From assembly GCA_016932575.1 (NCBI GenBank), contig JAFGCO010000032.1, forward strand, positions 1-15,765: a DNA stretch of 15,765 nucleotides, given 5' to 3'. The position numbers were made by a program, and so were the translations under genes. The DNA comes from a bacterium. GTDB lineage: Bacteria; Zhuqueibacterota; QNDG01; JAFGCO01. Numbering within the stretch: the first letter of the stretch is position 1; each line of letters opens with the position of its first letter. Below the pieces are notes generated by a model, which was given only the letters and a program-made list of their open reading frames with translations, was not told the origin of the DNA and searched no databases. This document shows positions 1 through 8,080 of this stretch, piece after piece.

Positions 1-2583
1 CATGCGGTTGTAAGCCTGTTCTATTTCATCTTTTCTTTTGACAACTTCTTCCGTACGGGCAGCAACCTCGGCTTCAAGCTGCTCGTTGCGTTTTTTAATA
101 CTCCGGGTTCGAATTTTATATGTCGCAATACCTGCACTGATGACCGAGATGAGAAGTAAGAAACGAAACCACAGGGTCTGCCAGAAAGGCGGGGATATGG
201 TGATTTTTATCGAAGCGCCTTCATTGTTCCAGATCCCGTCAGGATTGGCGGCTTTTACCCGGAACACGTATTGTCCCGGATCCAGACTTGTAAAGTTGAC
301 TGAACGTTGCGGGCCGATATGGTTCCACTTATCTTCCAATCCTTCCATTTGATAGGCATACTGATTTTTTGAGGGATTCGCATAATGAAACGCGGCAAAT
401 TCCAGGGAAAATGATTTGGCTTTATAAGACAAATGAATGGCATCGGTCAGAAAAACGGATTTTTCTAGAATGACGCGGTTGTCAAATTTTTGCCCAATCG
501 AGATGGTTTCATTAAACAGTTTAAATTTGGTAATTGTCACCAGGGGAATAAACGGATTTTCTTTGATTTCCTGCGGAAGGAAAGCGTTAAATCCATTGAT
601 ACCGCCGAAGAACATCTCTCCGGATTCACTCAGTAAATAGGCGTTGTAATTAAACTGCCTGCTTTGCAGACCATCGTCAATATCATAAGACCGGGAAATG
701 TGATTTTGCGGCTGAGCCACAGCAGCCACCAGCTGGATTATGCCCGAGGAAGAAGTGCTAATCCACAGGTTGCCTTTCTGATCTTCAAGGATCCCATGAA
801 TGGTTGTTAATAAGTTCCTGTGTTCTCCGGTGATCAGAACCGGTTTGTCTGAATTTTTTGCACAATAATGCAGTCCGTTTTCTCCGCCAAACCAAAAATT
901 TCCTCTGGAATCCTCATGAATCGCGTTTACGGCTTTTGTCAGGAATTCGGGATAAATGCGGGTTAATATCAGAGAGGATTTATTCAGAGCAAAAAGGCCA
1001 TTGGTAAACGTTCCAATCCATAATTGATTTTGACTGTCTTCAAAGAGCAGACGGACATCCCGGATAAGATTCCATGGATCCGTTCCCGATATGTTCATAT
1101 GCCTGAAACAACGGGTTGGTATGTCATATAAATCCAATCCTTCCTGCGCTGCAATCCATAATTTTTGATTGTCATCCAGGTGCAAATCATAGATGTTGTC
1201 ACTGACAATGCTTGCAGGATTTTTCGGATCGTGTCTGTGATGTGTGAAACGCCCCGTTCTTATCGAATATTGATTCAGGCCTCCCTGGTATGTGCCAATC
1301 CACAGGTTGCCCTGATTGTCTTTCACGATTGATTTTACATTATTGCTGCTTATCGAGTTTTGATCAGGATGATGGTTAAAATAGGTGAAACGCCCGGTAT
1401 TCCGGTTCAGATAATTCAAACCACCATTTTCCGTTCCGACCCACAGATTGCCTGAATCATCCTCGCAAAATGAAAATATGATATTGTTATTCAGAAAATA
1501 TGCATTCTTTCTCCCGGCTGAATAGTGAACAAATTCTTTTTGGTTCAGGTCCGCATAATTGGCGCCGCCAGCGTAAGTTCCCACCCAAATCACTTCGCTG
1601 GCATCGATATACAAATCATATATTGAGTTGTCTTCCAACCTGGAAAAGTCATGTTCCGAATACGCATATCGGTGAAATGTGAATGACTCAGGATCTTTCC
1701 GATATAAACCGCTTCGTGTTCCCACCCAGAGTATGCCCCGGCTGTCCTCAGTCAATCCTCTGACGCGGTCGCTCCTCGGATTGTCCTGATCGATAGTGAA
1801 TCGGGTAAAAGTGAGTTTGTGACGATTTAAAAGGCTCAGACCGTGGTTGTTTGTTCCGATCCATAGATTTTGGTGCCGATCTTCGTAAATGGTATTGATT
1901 GAATTGCCGCTTATGGATTTCGGATCGGAGAATTTGTGCCGAAAAGCAGTAAAGGTATCCGTATTCCGATCAAGAAGGTAAAGTCCGTCGTTCAGTGTCC
2001 CAATCCAGAGATTCGCTTGGGAATCTTCGTAAATGCAGTGAATTCGGTTGTTGGAGGGGCTCTCTTCGAATTTCCAGGTTCCCAAAATCCGGTGTGTTTT
2101 CGAGTTCAGACAGAACAGGGTATCTGATGAAGCCGTCCAGATGTTGCCCTGTCTGTCCATGCAAAGTGCGATGGTATATTGAAAAGATTTTTTTCCATGA
2201 TCATATTTTAATTCCACAAAATGATTCCTGTCGCGATTATAGACGATCAGCCCTTTCCCGTCTATACCGACCCAGAGATCCCCATCATTATCCACAATCA
2301 GGTCCTTTATCAGGTTATCCGTCAGACTGTTTGTGTCGCCAGGATCGTGCTTGAAGTTGATTACGGAATATCCGTCAAACTTGCTGAGCCCTTCATTCGT
2401 GCCAAACCACATGAAGCCTTCCTGATCCTGACAGATACAATTGACCTTGTTGTGCGCAAGCCCTTCGTTGATTGTCAGGCTTTTAAAACGCAGCTGAGCC
2501 TGAATATTCGACCGATGAGGCGCTGAGTGTAAATTGAATGCAGCAATAAAAGATATAAATATTATAGTTAAATCAGGTTTCAT
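1..2583 (-). CDS. Two-component-regulator propeller sensor, 3' partial (output domain off the left edge)
   Basis: This is an uninterrupted frame of 861 codons from the ATG at 2583-2581 to the window edge, so the gene is cut by the window and not broken. Residues 1-21 look like a signal peptide (hydrophobic stretch IIFISFIAAF). Residues 30-670 hold 14 propeller motifs of the W-x-G-T-x-x-G-L type (for example FMWFGTNEGL near 57, NLWVGTENGG near 379, NLWIGTYQGG near 427), which suggests two seven-bladed propellers. A Y_Y_Y-type domain follows at about 715-798 (NQYAYQMEGL, PGQYVFRVKA), then a membrane helix at about 803-823 and the start of a coiled coil (EEVVKRKDEIEQAY) that runs off the edge. 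The layout and sequence parallel the upstream neighbour (2608-6084), so the hidden output may also be chemoreceptor-like; a histidine kinase is equally possible. The gene starts 24 bp after its neighbour's stop, suggesting one transcript. No clear Shine-Dalgarno is visible, which may mean translational coupling. Confidence 0.9.
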   Translation of the reverse strand, partial: MKPDLTIIFISFIAAFNLHSAPHRSNIQAQLRFKSLTINEGLAHNKVNCICQDQEGFMWFGTNEGLSKFDGYSVINFKHDPGDTNSLTDNLIKDLIVDNDGDLWVGIDGKGLIVYNRDRNHFVELKYDHGKKSFQYTIALCMDRQGNIWTASSDTLFCLNSKTHRILGTWKFEESPSNNRIHCIYEDSQANLWIGTLNDGLYLLDRNTDTFTAFRHKFSDPKSISGNSINTIYEDRHQNLWIGTNNHGLSLLNRHKLTFTRFTIDQDNPRSDRVRGLTEDSRGILWVGTRSGLYRKDPESFTFHRYAYSEHDFSRLEDNSIYDLYIDASEVIWVGTYAGGANYADLNQKEFVHYSAGRKNAYFLNNNIIFSFCEDDSGNLWVGTENGGLNYLNRNTGRFTYFNHHPDQNSISSNNVKSIVKDNQGNLWIGTYQGGLNQYSIRTGRFTHHRHDPKNPASIVSDNIYDLHLDDNQKLWIAAQEGLDLYDIPTRCFRHMNISGTDPWNLIRDVRLLFEDSQNQLWIGTFTNGLFALNKSSLILTRIYPEFLTKAVNAIHEDSRGNFWFGGENGLHYCAKNSDKPVLITGEHRNLLTTIHGILEDQKGNLWISTSSSGIIQLVAAVAQPQNHISRSYDIDDGLQSRQFNYNAYLLSESGEMFFGGINGFNAFLPQEIKENPFIPLVTITKFKLFNETISIGQKFDNRVILEKSVFLTDAIHLSYKAKSFSLEFAAFHYANPSKNQYAYQMEGLEDKWNHIGPQRSVNFTSLDPGQYVFRVKAANPDGIWNNEGASIKITISPPFWQTLWFRFLLLISVISAGIATYKIRTRSIKKRNEQLEAEVAARTEEVVKRKDEIEQAYNRM

Positions 2584-2607
2584 GTATGGTTTTTCATATT
2601 ATATTTT

Positions 2608-5600
2608 TCAATTGACGTGAAGCATCACATCATTGTCATTTTTCTTGCGGTGCACCTCAAGCGACTGAGCCAGGGCAGAGAGTTCTTCAATTCTTGTTCC
2701 GACTTCTGATGTGCTGGCATTCACTTGCTCCACTGTTTCTTTGTTTTTCTCACTCACTTCGGCCACACTGTCAATCGCACTGCGCACTTTTTTGGATAGC
2801 TGCTGCATCTCATTGACTTTGGATACGATTGACAGTAACCTTTCTTTCTCAGCTTCGACAGATTTACATATTTTATCCAGAATGGCGCGTCCCTCATGTG
2901 TGATCTGGGATGATTGTTTGACATTGTTCAGACCCTTGCGGGTGATTTTTTCAATATGAGACACATCTCCCTGTATCTGGGCAATGGTGTCTGCGATTTC
3001 ATAAGTAGATTCTGTTGCCCTTTTGGCAAGATCCCGAATTTCATTTGCCACCACTTTAAATCCCCGACCGGTTTCTCCGGCTTTCACGGCTTCTATCTGT
3101 GCATTCAGCGCCAATACATTGACCCGGGATGCAACATCTTCAATAAATCGAATCACTTCGTCGATTTTGGCGGAATGCTTCATCAGATTTTTCATCACAT
3201 TCCAGATTTCATCAACATTTGCTTCGATTTCCTGCATGCTGTCCAATGTTGATTGCATAGATGCGGTACCGGTCTCGACAGCATTGACCGTGTTTTCTGC
3301 AGCTTTGCTGCTGTGCTTGGTTTGATAAACCACTTTTTGAATGGTATTTAGCAGATTATCAATGATTTCCCGCGTTTGCATCACAAAATCGTTTTGAGAA
3401 ATGGCACCTTCTTTCACTTCTTTCATAGCAGTGTTGATCTGGGCCGTCGCTATATTGACCATTTTTGAATTGGAAGCCAGATGCCGGCCGGTTTCGGACA
3501 GCTTTTGATATGAATCCTCAATTTCGTTTTTCTTTTGCACCAATTCGGCTGTGCGTTCTTCCACCTGCAGTTGAAGCAATTTCTGTTGCTCGGCCAGGCT
3601 GCGCACACGGATTCGATAGATCATACCAATCACAAAGGCTATTAGGCCGAATGCTACAATTCGAAACCACCAGGTGGCCCAGAATGGGGGAGAAATTGAA
3701 ATTCGAACTGAAGCGCCTTCTTCATTCCAGATTCCGTCATTGTTCGAAGCCTTTACCCGAAATGTGTAGTTACCCGGATTCATATTGGTATAGATGGCTC
3801 TTCTCTGCGTTCCGACATAGTGCCAGGCATTTTCATCATCATATCCTTCAAGGATATAGGCATACTGGTTCTTTTCAGGCGCAGTGAAGTCTAATGACAC
3901 AAATTCAAATGAAAATTCATTCTGCTTATAAGTCAGTTCAATGGCTTCAGAAATGCTGATATGTTTTTTGATCGGGGATCCCTTTTTACCGATGGCTACA
4001 GGCCTGTTGAAAAGTTGAAAATCCGTGATCACAACCGGGGGCGGATTCTCATTCAGCTTCAAACTGTCCGGATGGAACACGCTGAAGCCCTTGATCCCGC
4101 CAAAATAGAGATGACCTGAATTTGATTTTATACCGCTTCGCCGGTTGAAATCATTACTCTGTAATCCATCCGACTGAAAATAGTTTTTAAATTCATCTGT
4201 TTCCGGATTAAAATGAGACAGCCCCCGTTTCGTGCTGATCCACAAATCATGATGATCGTCTTCCACAACTTGCATCACACTCTCATTGGCCAGGCCATCA
4301 AATTCATCATAGGTTTTAAATGTCCCCTTTTCTTTATCAAATCGGTTCAGACCCAGCTGGGTACCCGTCCAGACAGTCCCATCACTGGCCTCGAAAATTG
4401 AAGTCACCACATTGCTGCTGATACTTGTGCTGTCATTCTCATCGTGACGGTATGTGGCAAACCGGCGTGTCTCGATATTAAAAATACAAAGTCCGTTATA
4501 ACCGCCTATATATATATCACCGTCATGAGAAACCTCGATATCTGTGAGAGACATATCATGGAGATCACTGTTGTCGGTTGTATAATGGATCACGGAGTAT
4601 GTTTTCGGATTGAATTCAACGAGGCCTGTTCTGTTGGTGGCAATCCACAGATTGCCCTGATGATCTTCTTCCAAATTCATGATATCATTGCTGATTAGGC
4701 CTGCGTTTTCTTTTGTAAAGGTTTTCACCTGCCCGTTTCGGGGATTGAAGCGATTAACGCCTCCTCCCCAGGTACAAAGCCAGAGATACCCCTCTTTGCT
4801 TTGGGTGATATCCAGTATGGCGTTTCGATTCAGTCCCGAGTTTTTTGTATTGAAGTGGCGGTAATTACCGGTCTCAGGGTCGTACAAATCCAGTCCGCCG
4901 CCGTCGGTTCCGATCCAGATTTTTCCACCATTTCCTTCGATAAATGAAGTGACTGAATTGTGACTCAGACTGTTTGGATCGCCTTCCATCATCCAGTAGC
5001 TGTGAATGGCCTGTTTGTATTTTTTAATCACACTCAGGCCGGCATTATAGGTTCCGACCCATACATTGCCTCCCTTGTCCGCACAAATTGAGTGAATCGA
5101 GTTGCTTGACAGACTGAACGGATTGCTTTTGACATTTTGAATGTTTTTATATGTTTTGCTTGGAATATCAAAAATGTTTAAACCACCATTGGATGAGCCG
5201 AGCCAGAGTTTTTCGCCACTGCTTTCGATAAGTGCATATACATTGTTGTTGGAGGGATTGGTTCCATTCTGAGATAAATCGTGATGAATGAATCGATAAC
5301 GGCCATTCCTGTCTTTTTCACAGTGACTCAAACCTTCATACCGATACCCAATCCATAGGGTGCCCTGATAATCCACAATGAGTTTGTTCACGTCATTCGA
5401 TTTCAGACTGTATGAATTTTTGGGATCATGCTGGTACTGACTGAATTTCATGGTGTTCAAATCAAGGCAGGTAAGTCCGTTGGATGTTGCCATCCATAAT
5501 TGATGGTCGTCATCCTCTGCTATATTAATGACACTATTTTCTGTCAGACTGTTGGGATTGCCTGGTTCCGCCAAAAAATATTTAAAACGATTATTTTCCC

Positions 5601-6084
5601 GGTCATACAGATCCAGACTTTCTATAGTTGCTATCCAGAAATTGTGTTGACTGTCCTCAAAAATACAATTCACAGAATTGTTGCTGATCCCGGATCCGTC
5701 TGGCTTGGTCTGATATCTGATAAAATTATCCTGTTCACGATTGTAGAGGTTCAATCCCTGATCGGTTCCAACCCACAACTGACCGGACCGGTCCAGGTAG
5801 AGTGTTGAAATCCGATTGCTGGTCAGGCTGGTCGAATCGGTTCGATTGTATTTGTATATCTTGAAATTGTATCCATTATACCGGTTTAAACCGTAATCGG
5901 TCCCGATCCACAAAAATCCCATATGATCCTGAATTACCGCATTTACCATGGATTCTGACAATCCGTGATCCACGGTGATATGTTCAAATCGGTAACTGCT
6001 GTTGGCAGTGATTTTTATTGAGCCAGAGATAATGAAAAGTGTAATAAATACAGCAAGCCATTCTTTCAACGGATATCTGAACAT
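2608..6084 (-). CDS. Propeller sensor fused to a methyl-accepting chemotaxis signalling domain
   Basis: The protein has 1158 residues, begins at the ATG at 6084-6082 with an AAGG 7 bases upstream, and ends in TGA. A hydrophobic segment at 8-26 is a signal peptide or anchor. Residues 33-672 carry 14 Reg_prop-type blade motifs (FLWIGTDYGL near 58, LWVGTDQGL near 103, IWIGTDGGGL near 389, LWISTKRGL near 614), fitting two seven-bladed propellers as in Bacteroidetes hybrid two-component sensors. A Y_Y_Y domain covers about 715-798 (YAYILEGYDD, PGNYTFRVKA), followed by one membrane helix at about 804-826. The cytoplasmic part (827-1158) is a long coiled coil containing the conserved chemoreceptor tip (VNVLALNAQIEAVKAGETGR and GFKVVANEIRDLA, about 988-1020). 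I infer a periplasmic sensor that talks to CheA/CheW-type partners, none of which lies in the window. No histidine-kinase motifs, receiver domain or AraC helix-turn-helix are present. The 24-bp gap to the next paralogue suggests an operon. Confidence 0.95.
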   Translation of the reverse strand: MFRYPLKEWLAVFITLFIISGSIKITANSSYRFEHITVDHGLSESMVNAVIQDHMGFLWIGTDYGLNRYNGYNFKIYKYNRTDSTSLTSNRISTLYLDRSGQLWVGTDQGLNLYNREQDNFIRYQTKPDGSGISNNSVNCIFEDSQHNFWIATIESLDLYDRENNRFKYFLAEPGNPNSLTENSVINIAEDDDHQLWMATSNGLTCLDLNTMKFSQYQHDPKNSYSLKSNDVNKLIVDYQGTLWIGYRYEGLSHCEKDRNGRYRFIHHDLSQNGTNPSNNNVYALIESSGEKLWLGSSNGGLNIFDIPSKTYKNIQNVKSNPFSLSSNSIHSICADKGGNVWVGTYNAGLSVIKKYKQAIHSYWMMEGDPNSLSHNSVTSFIEGNGGKIWIGTDGGGLDLYDPETGNYRHFNTKNSGLNRNAILDITQSKEGYLWLCTWGGGVNRFNPRNGQVKTFTKENAGLISNDIMNLEEDHQGNLWIATNRTGLVEFNPKTYSVIHYTTDNSDLHDMSLTDIEVSHDGDIYIGGYNGLCIFNIETRRFATYRHDENDSTSISSNVVTSIFEASDGTVWTGTQLGLNRFDKEKGTFKTYDEFDGLANESVMQVVEDDHHDLWISTKRGLSHFNPETDEFKNYFQSDGLQSNDFNRRSGIKSNSGHLYFGGIKGFSVFHPDSLKLNENPPPVVITDFQLFNRPVAIGKKGSPIKKHISISEAIELTYKQNEFSFEFVSLDFTAPEKNQYAYILEGYDDENAWHYVGTQRRAIYTNMNPGNYTFRVKASNNDGIWNEEGASVRISISPPFWATWWFRIVAFGLIAFVIGMIYRIRVRSLAEQQKLLQLQVEERTAELVQKKNEIEDSYQKLSETGRHLASNSKMVNIATAQINTAMKEVKEGAISQNDFVMQTREIIDNLLNTIQKVVYQTKHSSKAAENTVNAVETGTASMQSTLDSMQEIEANVDEIWNVMKNLMKHSAKIDEVIRFIEDVASRVNVLALNAQIEAVKAGETGRGFKVVANEIRDLAKRATESTYEIADTIAQIQGDVSHIEKITRKGLNNVKQSSQITHEGRAILDKICKSVEAEKERLLSIVSKVNEMQQLSKKVRSAIDSVAEVSEKNKETVEQVNASTSEVGTRIEELSALAQSLEVHRKKNDNDVMLHVN

Positions 6085-6162
6085 GGGCTGCCTTCATCTT
6101 TCTCTATTTGTTAGATTCGTTGCTGTTTTGATTGTATCTTATTTGATTTGTGATATTTTTTA

Positions 6163-6191
6163 AAGATAGTGAATCCAGATCAGGAAAACAA
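6163..6191 (-). promoter_or_regulatory. Weak sigma-70-like promoter candidate for the sensor operon
   Basis: Read on the minus strand, TTGTTT (6191-6186) and TATCTT (6168-6163) are separated by 17 bp and lie about 80 bp upstream of the propeller-MCP start. They match the sigma-70 consensus at 3 of 6 and 4 of 6 positions. Such a match is common by chance in AT-rich DNA, and the organism's promoter consensus is unknown. Confidence 0.2.
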
Positions 6192-6331
6192 TTGAACTTA
6201 TGCTGCAACATGGTAAAACTTCCCTATCATACGTGTAAATAATTGATCAATCCGTTCCAAAATGTGATAATAATATTTCTGTCTAAATCTGAAAAAGTGT
6301 ATATAAGATCAAGTAAAACAGTAAATAAGAT

Positions 6332-6360
6332 CAGGCTGTTTATATCAACAGTCAGCCCTG
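6332..6360 (-). terminator. Possible weak terminator after the winged-helix regulator
   Basis: On the minus strand, CAGG pairs with CCTG and CTGTT pairs with AACAG, with a five-base bulge on one side. A T-rich stretch (ATCTTATTT) follows. It lies 190-220 bp past the regulator's stop codon. The stem is imperfect and short, so this is only a candidate. Confidence 0.2.
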
Positions 6361-6549
6361 TTTTAAACTGCTATTAGAGATATGCAAAAAGCGTTCCCTG
6401 ATCAGTTTTTTTGTTATAAAAGTTTGAAAGTCGGGGAGTTAGAAGCGTGTTCTCACAAATATATTAATACCCGGGAATGAGACTTTCTCATCAATCAATT
6501 CAAAATGATCAAGCGGGTGTAAATAATGAGTCAAGCGTTCGGACTAAAG

Positions 6550-7764
6550 TCAATCGGGAATGATTTCATTGTAGATCAGAATTTCTGTATTGTAGGCTGT
6601 TTTATCGATGCCTGTAACACGGAATAAAATCTCAAAATACGGAGGCACTTTACCGAATTTTTCACGAAATTTTTGTTCAAGCGCCAATCGTGTGGAGGGC
6701 AGTGTCAGATAATAGGCAATTTCCGGGGCGCCAAGAGAGTGATATGAGGCAATAATAAAAATCGAGTTGTTGTCCGGTCCGGGCAGTTTCAGGGCCAGTA
6801 TCAGATCTTCATTCGGTCCGGAAGAATGCAGCGAGGTTTGGTATATTTTCGTTTTTCCAGTGTCTGAGGGTGTGTAGAATATTCGATGCGGAGCCACTTC
6901 AAAATCAAAGTGCGATTTCAATAATGTATGCCTTAAATTATAAAGTGTTTTAATGCTCCCCAGAAAAATGATATTGTATTCATCCAGCATTTGCGGACTG
7001 ATATCGGATGATTTACGAAGTATAGGTTTTTCATTAACAGAATATAAAATGGAAAGAATGGGGGGCAGACTCCAGATGCTGTGATAAGGGAAATAGGGTT
7101 CCTCAGCCGGGATTCCCTGATAATTTGGATAGGCTTCCTGAAGTTCTTCCAGTGAATTGATGCCCGGATGGCGCATGCTAAGGCTCTGATGATATTTTTC
7201 AATATAATCTTCAAAGAAAAAATGATCTCCCACGACAATAAGAATCGGCAAATCTGATTGTAAATAATTCTGCCAAATCGGATCGTTTTTTTGTATACAT
7301 TGATAGGGTTTCAGCCTTTTATCGAGTTGAATGTTCTGAATAACCAGGTAAGTCACGCAAATGAATAACAGTGCAATAATCGGGATATAAAGTTTTTTCC
7401 TGAGAAAAAGCAATATATTTTTCGGATGGTAAATGTTCTCCGAGACAGGGACAAATTTTGTTGTGTAATGTCCCTTCGGGATTCTTAAACGAAACTTGTC
7501 ATCTTTTCCTTCATGAAAATAGTAGCTTTCAAGTTTTTTTCTTAATGTATAGGTATGAGACCGGACAATCGTATCTTCGGCAGGATTGAAACTGGCGTCT
7601 TTGCCGAAGATGTCCATGGCTATAACGGTTTCTTTCAGGTTTTTTCCCTGTTTGCTGGATTCAACCAGATAGGCCAGATAGGTTTTATAGAGTTCTGAAT
7701 GCGAGAACTCTTTGCTGTCGAGTATTTTTTCAAGCAGTTTTTTATGGGTTGCTTCAAGTGTCAT
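6550..7764 (-). CDS. Membrane-anchored winged-helix-like transcriptional regulator with unknown periplasmic domain
   Basis: The protein has 404 residues. Residues 7-104 match the N-terminal DNA-binding region common in acidobacterial regulators and related to the CadC/OmpR-type winged helix. The recognisable elements are KILDSKEFSHSELYKTYLAYL, then LKETVIAMDIFGKDASFNP, then DTIVRSHTYTLRKKLESYY, and the closing RLRIPKGHY. One membrane helix lies at about 125-145 (IPIIALLFICVTYLVI), which puts the DNA-binding part in the cytoplasm and residues 150-404 in the periplasm. I do not recognise the periplasmic domain; it includes LPILIVVGDHFFFEDY, IIFLGSIKTLYNLRH and IFIIASYHSLGAPEIAYYL. The plan resembles CadC/ToxR one-component regulators, in which sensing and DNA binding share one chain. 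The gene is divergent from the TonB-dependent receptor operon, so that operon is its natural candidate target. The start has no obvious Shine-Dalgarno, but the domain begins right after it. Confidence 0.88.
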   Translation of the reverse strand: MTLEATHKKLLEKILDSKEFSHSELYKTYLAYLVESSKQGKNLKETVIAMDIFGKDASFNPAEDTIVRSHTYTLRKKLESYYFHEGKDDKFRLRIPKGHYTTKFVPVSENIYHPKNILLFLRKKLYIPIIALLFICVTYLVIQNIQLDKRLKPYQCIQKNDPIWQNYLQSDLPILIVVGDHFFFEDYIEKYHQSLSMRHPGINSLEELQEAYPNYQGIPAEEPYFPYHSIWSLPPILSILYSVNEKPILRKSSDISPQMLDEYNIIFLGSIKTLYNLRHTLLKSHFDFEVAPHRIFYTPSDTGKTKIYQTSLHSSGPNEDLILALKLPGPDNNSIFIIASYHSLGAPEIAYYLTLPSTRLALEQKFREKFGKVPPYFEILFRVTGIDKTAYNTEILIYNEIIPD

Positions 7765-7950
7765 ATCGAATATGCTTTACATCTTTTTTTTTCGGGGCGT
7801 GCCGTGTATTTTTTTTATGTTTTCAAAATATGGTTTTTTAAATCAAATATGACATCCACGATTTTCGGCTGGCCTGATATTGAAGGCGTGTATTATCTCA
7901 TTCGTTGGAAATGTAATAACTATAATTTTTAAATGCAAGCACGATGTTGC

Positions 7951-7968
7951 ATTCCACGTATTTGGAAT
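7951..7968. repeat. 18-bp dyad ATTCCA-N6-TGGAAT
   Basis: Two perfect 6-bp arms flank a 6-bp spacer, the geometry of a site for a dimeric regulator. It lies about 190 bp upstream of the winged-helix regulator's start and 40 bp before the larger repeat cluster. A 6-bp dyad can occur by chance. Confidence 0.35.
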
Positions 7969-8009
7969 ATTTTTGGATTAAGCAGAAAAACAGGGGCAGT
8001 TTCACTCAA

Positions 8010-8047
8010 ATTCGACATTTTTTAACGGATGTTAAAAAATGTCGAAT
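8010..8047. repeat. Perfect 17-bp inverted repeat with 4-bp loop
   Basis: The left arm ATTCGACATTTTTTAAC (8010-8026) is exactly complementary to the right arm GTTAAAAAATGTCGAAT (8031-8047), with GGAT between. It is in noncoding DNA between divergent promoters, not just after a gene, so an operator or a leader-RNA hairpin fits better than a terminator. Confidence 0.85.
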
Positions 8048-8050
8048 CAT

Positions 8051-8080
8051 GTTTTTCACAGTTTTTCACAGTTTTTCACT
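8051..8080 (+). repeat. Three tandem 10-bp repeats GTTTTTCACA
   Basis: Three copies of GTTTTTCAC followed by A, A and T lie head to tail, immediately right of the perfect inverted repeat. Ten-bp periodicity puts the copies on one face of the helix, as expected of regulator sites; replication slippage could also produce such an array. Confidence 0.7.

Larger units (their letters stand above)
6085..6549. other. Intergenic region upstream of the propeller-MCP gene
   Basis: This is 465 bp of AT-rich sequence between two leftward genes, with no convincing coding frame. It should hold the promoter of the two sensor genes and the end of the regulator transcript. The hexamer TGATCA occurs three times (6244-6249, 6399-6404, 6506-6511), the first two inside 8-bp palindromes, and TAAGATCA occurs twice (6304-6311, 6326-6333). 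A weak hairpin lies at 6332-6360. Confidence 0.6.

Noticed and set aside
1-2583. Possible pseudogene, because no complete long frame closes in this region
   Set aside because: Translating the minus strand from 2583 gives 861 codons without a stop to the window edge; the gene is truncated only by the window.
7699-7932. Plus-strand frame of 77 codons across the start of the winged-helix regulator
   Set aside because: It overlaps the regulator's 5' end antisense, has no Shine-Dalgarno, and its aromatic-rich translation reflects T-rich DNA.
8051-8080. CRISPR-like short repeat array
   Set aside because: The repeats are 10 bp, directly adjacent and without spacers, and no cas gene is near.
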